64,000 nt of DNA from Ornithodoros turicata. Taxonomy: Eukaryota; Arthropoda; Arachnida; Ixodida; Argasidae. The position numbers and the translations under genes are program-made. Below are positions 58,464 through 64,000 of the stretch, in pieces; the first letter of the stretch is position 1, and each line of letters opens with the position of its first letter. Location: assembly GCF_037126465.1 (NCBI RefSeq), contig NW_026999460.1:1-64000 (forward strand), given 5' to 3'. The notes below the pieces were generated by a model, which did not search any database, was not told where the DNA came from, and saw only the letters and a list, made by a program, of their open reading frames with translations.

Positions 58464-58859
58464 TTGAATCGTAATTTTTCCAGCTACAACAGGTGTGCAG
58501 TTTACATGCAAAGGATAGCCATACACAAAAGTACAAGTGAAAATATATTTATTAAAGTCATTAGGAATTATGTTATGACTCCACGTGAATGGGAAAAACT
58601 TAGCCAAAAATCTGAAATCGAAGGAACACAACGTAACAATACTTATTACAGGTATGATACATTAGCATTGAATAGTTATCACAAATCAAACACAATATTT
58701 TTATTAGTGGAAGTTTTCAATGAATCAGAATTGATAGCGCATTTAATCAAAGAAGATATATATAATCAATACGATTACAATCAAAATTACAAATTGTATT
58801 ATAAAACGTCTAATATTCCTATATGTGAGAACCATCAGTGCAATAGGGGGAAGTTCTGA
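58464..58859 (+). CDS. ORF A of the AT-rich element, uncertain
   Basis: This is a 131-codon frame, Asn/Tyr/Lys-rich, with ..MTPREWEKLSQKSE.. and ..VFNESELIAHLIKEDIYNQY... The corresponding DNA in copy 1 (15220-15500) is alignable (VFNESEL is shared) but full of stops and shifts. Composition follows the local AT bias. It may not be a gene. Confidence 0.25.
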   Translation: MNRNFSSYNRCAVYMQRIAIHKSTSENIFIKVIRNYVMTPREWEKLSQKSEIEGTQRNNTYYRYDTLALNSYHKSNTIFLLVEVFNESELIAHLIKEDIYNQYDYNQNYKLYYKTSNIPICENHQCNRGKF

Positions 58860-58914
58860 TAGCTGTATGCAGTTAAATGTGATCAGCAGAGGCTCTGGAG
58901 GACTATGGTACACG

Positions 58915-59490
58915 AACACAAGAGGAAATAAAATCTATACCAATACAAAGAAGATATTCCACTTCACCACATAGCACGCTCCAATCCAACAAACAGAACA
59001 AAGAACGGCACGAACACAAGAGGAAATAAACCCTATACCAATACAAAGAAGATATTCCACTTCACCACACAGCACACTCCTAGCCAACAAACAGAACAAA
59101 GAACGGCACGAACACAAGAGGAAATAAATCTATACCACTACAAAGAATATATTCCACTTCACCACATAGCACACTCCTACCCAACAAACAGAGCAAAGAA
59201 CGACACGAACACAAGAGGAAATAAAATCTATGACAATACAAAGAAGATATTCCTAATCAAACAACACAGTAATCTATCATTCAGAAAATCAGATGAAAAA
59301 ATAAAACTCATCAGAAAATAGACATGTCAAAAACTTCACCACATAGCACGCTTCTAGCCAACAACCAGATCTAATGATATCTACCCTGATTTGTAGAAGA
59401 CGGGTGCCGATAAATGTATGGAAGACCATGGAATACGAACGACAAGAACACAAGAGGAAATAAAATCTATACCAATACAAAGAAGATATT
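58915..59490 (+). repeat. AT-rich tandem repeat, about 90-bp unit
   Basis: GAACACAAGAGGAAATAAA.TCTATACCAATACAAAGAAGATATTCC..TTCACCACATAGCACRCTCC recurs about five times (58915, 59010, 59110, 59207, 59450). Later units are interrupted. Confidence 0.8.
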
Positions 59491-59499
59491 CTTAACCAA

Positions 59500-60640
59500 T
59501 ACGATTACAATTAAATTACAAATTGTATTATAAAAGTCTGAGACGTGAGAACGATCTTTGCATAGCGTGAATATTTGTCATAACATTTCGAGCGCAATAG
59601 GGAATCTCAGTTTCATATTCTCAACTATACTCAACTTTTAATTTCTTATTAAGTGAACAGCATAAGGAAATAACGAGAAACAACACAATAATCAGCTACA
59701 ATTAATAGAGAGCCAAACCTGCGCACCATCCAACACATAGAGAAATAATAGCTGATCAATCTATCAATGGCGAAATAACACAGACTTAACGCTGAAGAAC
59801 AGAGGAACACGCGGCGACACGTAAACATCAACAGAGGAAAATAATCTATCATTGAACCATCATAAAATCGATCAATATACAATTTTCATTCTAACAAACA
59901 CTACGAACCTTGATGGAGGTATCCAAGACATAGGAAATATGCACGGTTTTCACTCTTTTCCTCAAAGCCGGGAGACTTTATGTCTATATCTATGTGACCA
60001 TAGCACAGCGCATGCTTTATCACTCAAAGGGTTGGGGGCTATATTCCTTCGTCCAGCAAACAGAACGCTCTAGATGTCAGATAAGAGAGAGTTCAAAGGC
60101 GATATAGTTTATTGTGAAGCGCAAATAGATGTCGATATCACTCGCTGGGGTCACTATCTTTTCGCATCCTTTCCCTGAAACGGAAATCTTTCGTCAAAGT
60201 GGTTGACAAGTCGGCTAAGTTTGTAGAGATGCGATATTGTTATTGAAGATGTAGAGAAAGTCCAAATTATTAATTGGTAGCAACGATACTCAATCAAAAA
60301 CGAGAAACAAATTTAATATCTTGCAACAGAAATTTCTAATGAACCACACAGAAATATCAAATGTGAAATGCAACTCAGAGTTGTGAGGCATTCCAATCTT
60401 AGAGATACTTACATATGTCATGCGAGTGAACAATTGAAGCAAATGCAAGACAATAATTATTTCAGGCAGTAAGTTCACAACTCATAGAGTATCAGACAAG
60501 TGAATATTTGAAACAAAATCAAAACAATAATTCTCACGACAGGTGGAGATTATAGCATTCTAAACCAGATAATAAAATTTTAATCAATAAAATAAACATA
60601 GATATGCTTTTAATTAAGTGTAGATGTGCACTTGAAAACA
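59500..60640. other. AT-rich stretch upstream of ORF B, no gene seen
   Basis: 59655-59850 matches the 215-bp repeat of copy 1. The rest shares short blocks with 17.7-18.6 kb. A promoter is expected just before 60669, but no motif stands out. Confidence 0.35.
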
Positions 60641-60668
60641 GAAGAGACAATTGCTCTACATTGAAAAG

Positions 60669-61097
60669 ATGGACAGATTTTGTACTCGATACCATAAGTC
60701 ATGGGAAGATGTGATAAAAAACTGCTTCGAAAAGGAGGAGCCGCGAAACGATTTCATTATCGCTGCATTTCAATACGTCCTAGACATGGTCGTATTCGGA
60801 GATATGGTACAAACTACAGAACTGAAGGTGCAAGAATTTATATGCCGAATCTACAATACTTATAAAAATATCTGCACATCAACGTCGGAAGGGCCATTGG
60901 GATTGATGGCGGAGTTTTTGAGGTTTGCCAACGAAGAATTGAAATACACTAGACCAGATGTAATTTTAATCATTGCAATGGGCATTGCGTACATCAAGAA
61001 AGCAGTCGGATCAAATTATCATATACAAGCGGTCTATATCGCACGATTGATTACGGATTTGTTGAAATTACACATATCTGAGATGGAAAGTACATAA
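60669..61097 (+). CDS. ORF B of the AT-rich element, intact, 142 aa, unknown family
   Basis: The start is placed at MDRFCTRYHK because copy 1 begins at the same codon; an in-frame ATG 18 nt earlier is not shared. It reads as an alpha-helical protein without signal peptide, with acidic and hydrophobic helices (..AFQYVLDMVVFGDMV.., ..GLMAEFLRFANEEL..) and a stop at 61097. Copy 1 has a frameshifted version. By eye, synonymous and non-synonymous differences are about equal in number, where roughly 1:3 is expected without constraint. The helical pattern loosely recalls a Bcl-2-like fold (GLMAEFLRFA in the place of BH1), but there is no NWGR motif and I do not assert it. ORF C follows 69 bp downstream on the same strand. 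Confidence 0.6.
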   Translation: MDRFCTRYHKSWEDVIKNCFEKEEPRNDFIIAAFQYVLDMVVFGDMVQTTELKVQEFICRIYNTYKNICTSTSEGPLGLMAEFLRFANEELKYTRPDVILIIAMGIAYIKKAVGSNYHIQAVYIARLITDLLKLHISEMEST

Positions 61098-61166
61098 AAT
61101 CTTGTCACGTGATATATTCCACTACCACGGCAACGCAATTATTTTCTTCTACCAGTCTCTGCAACG

Positions 61167-61478
61167 ATGTCGAATCAACAGAAGTTCAATATTGTCGTGC
61201 AAGGTCTGATGTATTATCACCTGTTGAAACTCAACAAACATATCAATTGCGGTGGACCACCGGACGATTTTCATCTAATACTCTCTTGTACGCCATTCAA
61301 GAATCTTCATACCAAGAAAGGAAGCATCAATAAGAGACTGTGCAAGTTCATCACGACAAAGTGCAAGTTTTTGAAGCAATACAAACACGGCGACAACATA
61401 GCGCCTGCGGTAATCAACGCTGGATTCAAGTGCCTAATAATCAGAATAAACTATTTAATGTTAGGAATTCATCAATGA
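61167..61478 (+). CDS. ORF C of the AT-rich element, intact, 103 aa, unknown family
   Basis: It starts MSNQQKFNIVVQGLMYYHLL and contains NCGGPPDDFHLILSCTPFKN, ending basic and cysteine-containing at 61478. The first 58 residues are conserved in copy 1, which is truncated. It is intronless and probably expressed with ORF B; an AATAAA signal lies 51 bp after the stop. It has no similarity I recognise, and no transmembrane segment or signal peptide is apparent. Confidence 0.55.
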   Translation: MSNQQKFNIVVQGLMYYHLLKLNKHINCGGPPDDFHLILSCTPFKNLHTKKGSINKRLCKFITTKCKFLKQYKHGDNIAPAVINAGFKCLIIRINYLMLGIHQ

Positions 61479-61528
61479 AGACAACAAACGAAAACTTCAG
61501 AGTTTGAAATAGAATTGTAGTTTATCGA

Positions 61529-61534
61529 AATAAA
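61529..61534 (+). promoter_or_regulatory. Candidate polyadenylation signal AATAAA
   Basis: AATAAA in CGAAATAAACAAG, 51 bp after the ORF C stop. Plausible by position; in AT-rich DNA it may be chance. Confidence 0.4.
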
Positions 61535-61539
61535 CAAGT

Positions 61540-62320
61540 GTATAAATGAAACAATAATTGTAATCTTTGTCATCATTATAATGAATTCTTCGCACCACAA
61601 TGAAAAACACTTTACATTTAGCATGGCTAGACTGAGAACAATGATCGCTAAGGAAACGAATATTCCACAATTTGTGTAAGAATTCTCATATGGAATGAGA
61701 CCTGACCACCAAATAGGTTTTACTCGACTACACTCTGTACAAAATTCAACACCCGATGGATAGAATTACCGGAGAAGGATCGGTCATTGAAATTTAGAGA
61801 CATGATACGTCGGTCTATGATTACAAAAAGGATCATTAATCTCATGTGAAAACTTATCATATTTCATGAATTAAATTCCACAGTGCATGTATATTTCTCA
61901 ATCAGTTGCACTATCCCAGACTTAGTAAAAGAAGAAAAGATGTCTTTGACAAACAACCCGATTGGAGTGCGGAACAAATAAATAAATATTTTTGTCAACA
62001 CAGTTGTCCATTGTTTGAGTAGGAAAAAGGAGCCGTCCAAGGCTTGCAGTGGGGGCCGAGATATGGCAAAACGGGAAATAAGGCAAGATAACTGATTGTG
62101 GCGGGTCGTTCGCGACAACTTTTACAATCGCATTGGGGTTCACTGCTTGGGAGATAATACGAAGCCTTCGCGAAAAGCGAATCTATTATCAGATGCCACA
62201 ATGCAAACGAAAGATTTTACGAGCACGACGTACAGGCCAAGTCTACATTTCTAATCACGTAGTCTTCGTAACACACGGCACACAAACGTATACGAAATAA
62301 TTTCCAAGTGGCAATCAGAT
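61540..62320. other. AT-rich stretch after ORF C, no gene seen
   Basis: Minus-strand frames at 61864-62201 overlap one another in three phases and show nothing recognisable. This interval is absent from copy 1. Confidence 0.35.
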
Positions 62321-62334
62321 TTTTGGAGAAGCGG

Positions 62335-62804
62335 TGGTGGTGGTGGTGGTGATGTTGAAAGGGCTAGAGTCACTAAATAAGCTACGCTTCAGAGTAGCGA
62401 CACTGTGCCGCCATGTTGTTTCGGATGACCTCCAGCGCCATCCATTTAGCGCTCTTCGAAGTGTCGTCTTCTTCCACTGCTGAACTTCACCTTCATCTAT
62501 TTCTACAGCCAAAATAGAGGTGGGGCTGGAGGTCATCCGAAACAACATGGCGGCTCAGTGTCGCTACTCTGAAGCGTAGCTTATTGAGTGACTCTAGAAA
62601 GGGCTTGCCGTTGTCGGCCTCACATATGTGGGCAACGTCACGACTGACGCCCTGGGGAAATGTGCGTCCTGGGCCGACTTCTAGGGGAACTGTGCCGACA
62701 TATGTCTGAAAGCGTCTTTGGAAAACCCAGGAAAAACCCCAGACAGCACAGCCGGCACCGGGATTCGAACCCGGGTACCTCCCAGTCTCGACGGTAAAAG
62801 GACG
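62335..62804 (-). mobile_element. 5'-truncated SINE carrying a hAT-type MITE
   Basis: The SINE is flanked by the 10-bp duplication GGAGAAGCGG (62325-62334, 62805-62814). It keeps the B-box (GGTTCGAATCCCGG), the GTCGGCCCAGGACGC body and the (CCA)n tail, but lacks the A-box head, as expected of truncated retroposition. A 232-bp MITE sits in its tail. Confidence 0.88.
62365..62596. mobile_element. hAT-type MITE, 232 bp, with 8-bp target duplication
   Basis: It starts TAGAGTCACTAAATAAGCTA and ends with the reverse complement, with inverted repeats of about 75 bp. It is flanked by GAAAGGGC on both sides (62357-62364, 62597-62604). The duplicated sequence is part of the SINE tail, so the order of events is clear: SINE first, MITE second. 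Confidence 0.9.
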
Positions 62805-62814
62805 GGAGAAGCGG

Positions 62815-63210
62815 ATCACACAACAGCCATCAGAAGTGCTTAACCAATGTACAATGAAGATGAGCGTTATGCATAAACACAATGGAAGACATGTTATATT
62901 AATTATAATAACCGGATCAGCGCAGGTCACACATAACCGTAGATCCAATTCACAAAATATACTCGAGATTTCCCGTAACCATACAGAAATCCTATCACAT
63001 TATTTTAGTGTCATGGCATCTGGGCACTACAAATGGAAAGGCCATACTTTAATTTTATAAGTCTTTAGCTCATAACGTTGTGACACGCAATTTCCACACT
63101 AAGATAATTTTCTTCTTTAAATTTTCAAAATCAAAACTGCACGGTATTTCTTGCATTTTTCTAAAGATATAGATTAAAAGTTGTGCATATACTCACACAT
63201 ACTATACAAT
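62815..63210. other. AT-rich stretch, no gene seen
   Basis: Lies between the SINE and the terminal palindrome. No recognisable feature. Confidence 0.35.
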
Positions 63211-63212
63211 AT

Positions 63213-64000
63213 ATTTGATTGTGGATTAATTGCTAAAATTTATCGATCCACATTAAGGAGAAGTATTGGCTACCACACAGCGGTAAGAGTTTAATCAGAA
63301 TTTGAACAAGTGTTGCGATTTATGATCAGTGTTGTAGAATGTGTAATTTCACAATTAACAAGCTTTAGGTCGCTCACTTTGACGAGCACTCTTTCATGAT
63401 GTCAGGGAATTTAATCGAATGGATTGATATTTTCTGTATACACTATAACATAATGCGAATTCTTTATGTCGCGGATATTAAAAGTTACGAATATTTTTCG
63501 AACGAAAATTTACTTAAGACTCGAAGAAAGGGTCACCCGAGTCGACGAACCCGTTTCCAAAAAAAGCAACACGCTCGCGTGCAGTACCGCTAAACGCGTC
63601 GGGCGCAGAATCGCGGTTTCGGGTACGCCAGTATGGAAACGCGGCCCGGCGTGTTGCCGAAACGTCTTCGACGACTCGGGTGACCCTTTCTTCGAGTCTT
63701 AAGTAAGTTTTCGTTCGAAAAATATCCGTAACTTTTAATATCCCCGACATAAAGAATTCGCATTATGTTATAGTGTATACAGAAAATTCGATCCATTCGA
63801 TTAAATTCCCTGGCATCATGAAAGAGTGCTCGTCAAAGTGAGCGACCTAAAGCTTGCGTATTGTGAAATTACACATTCTACAACACTGATCATAAATCGC
63901 AACACTTGTTCAAATTCTGATTAAACTCTTACCGCTGTGTGGTAGTCAACACTTCTCCTTAATGTGGATCGATAAATTTTAGCAATTAATCCACAATCAA
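63213..64000. repeat. Large palindrome, arms about 345 bp or more, running to the window end
   Basis: 63213-63556 (starting TTGATTGTGGATTAATTGC) is repeated as its reverse complement from about 63657 to 64000, where the last bases are CCACAATCAA. The centre is near 63607 and GC-rich. Arms differ by a few substitutions. The inner arm ends carry the GGGTCACCCGAGTCGACGAA module also found once at 19353. The arm may extend beyond the window. Confidence 0.92.

Larger units (their letters stand above)
57620..63560 (+). mobile_element. AT-rich ORF-bearing element, copy 2 (better preserved)
   Basis: This copy starts with GC-rich tandem modules (GCGCGGCGCGT.TGCGGAGG at 57780-57840; GTGACCGGAGGGCTGCGTG units at 58140-58430). 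It continues with an AT-rich body containing about 90-bp tandem repeats, ORFs B and C with an AATAAA signal after them (61529), and ends in the GGTCACCCGAGTCGACGAAC module inside a palindrome. It is 42 kb from copy 1, in the same orientation. A SINE carrying a MITE is inserted at 62335-62804. The nature of the element is unknown. Confidence 0.6.

Noticed and set aside
60669..61097. Assignment of ORF B as a Bcl-2 homologue
   Set aside because: The helical pattern is similar, but the NWGR motif and a convincing BH3 are missing. Eye comparison is too weak.

Overview
This window is animal genomic DNA, most likely from a tick (Acari, probably Ixodida). The grounds are tRNA-derived SINEs of the tick type (at 4.3, 7.6, 12.6 and 62.3 kb), a gypsy element of the kind common in ticks, spliced DUF4806 genes with GT..AG introns, and very dense nested transposons. 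There are no prokaryotic features, and most long reading frames are chance. The organism call is recognition from memory, not a search.

Layout. 0-6 kb is repeat-rich; its main item is a 2.3 kb long-inverted-repeat element (3265-5555). 6.5-12.3 kb is the only clearly intact protein-coding stretch, all on the minus strand: a 696-aa TNP2/CACTA-like transposase (10203-12293) followed 157 bp downstream by a seven-exon gene for a 322-aa DUF4806 protein. I could assemble that gene by hand with every splice phase matching. A second, truncated DUF4806 gene lies at 19.5-21.6 kb. 15.2-19.4 kb and 57.6-63.6 kb are two diverged, same-strand copies of an AT-rich element. It carries two small intronless ORFs that resemble nothing I know (intact in the second copy) and ends in a shared terminal module, which in copy 2 sits inside a palindrome running off the window. 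22.4-28.5 kb holds a partial second copy of the long-inverted-repeat element, a Tigger-like terminus, a Kazal-like terminal exon and a 3.8 kb transposon with iterated ends that is split by a 1.49 kb hAT-type insertion with an 8-bp duplication.

31.5-43.1 kb is a mosaic of (TA)n-bounded modules: two near-perfect hairpins, inverted satellite fragments, a 234-bp tandem array adjoining a LINE ORF2 tail, and then an almost perfectly homogeneous array of about 27 units of 288 bp. The array stops abruptly inside a broken THAP-domain exon. 44-48 kb has a tandem duplication with one copy internally deleted, microsatellites and a transposon-protein fragment. 49.2-57.6 kb is one minus-strand gypsy retrotransposon, decayed and interrupted by three elements: a 3.77 kb TTAA-flanked element, a TATA-flanked 724-bp foldback MITE and an internally deleted mariner.

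The candidates for something undescribed are the paired ORFs of the AT-rich element and the TNP2-DUF4806 pairing, which may be a two-component animal CACTA system.
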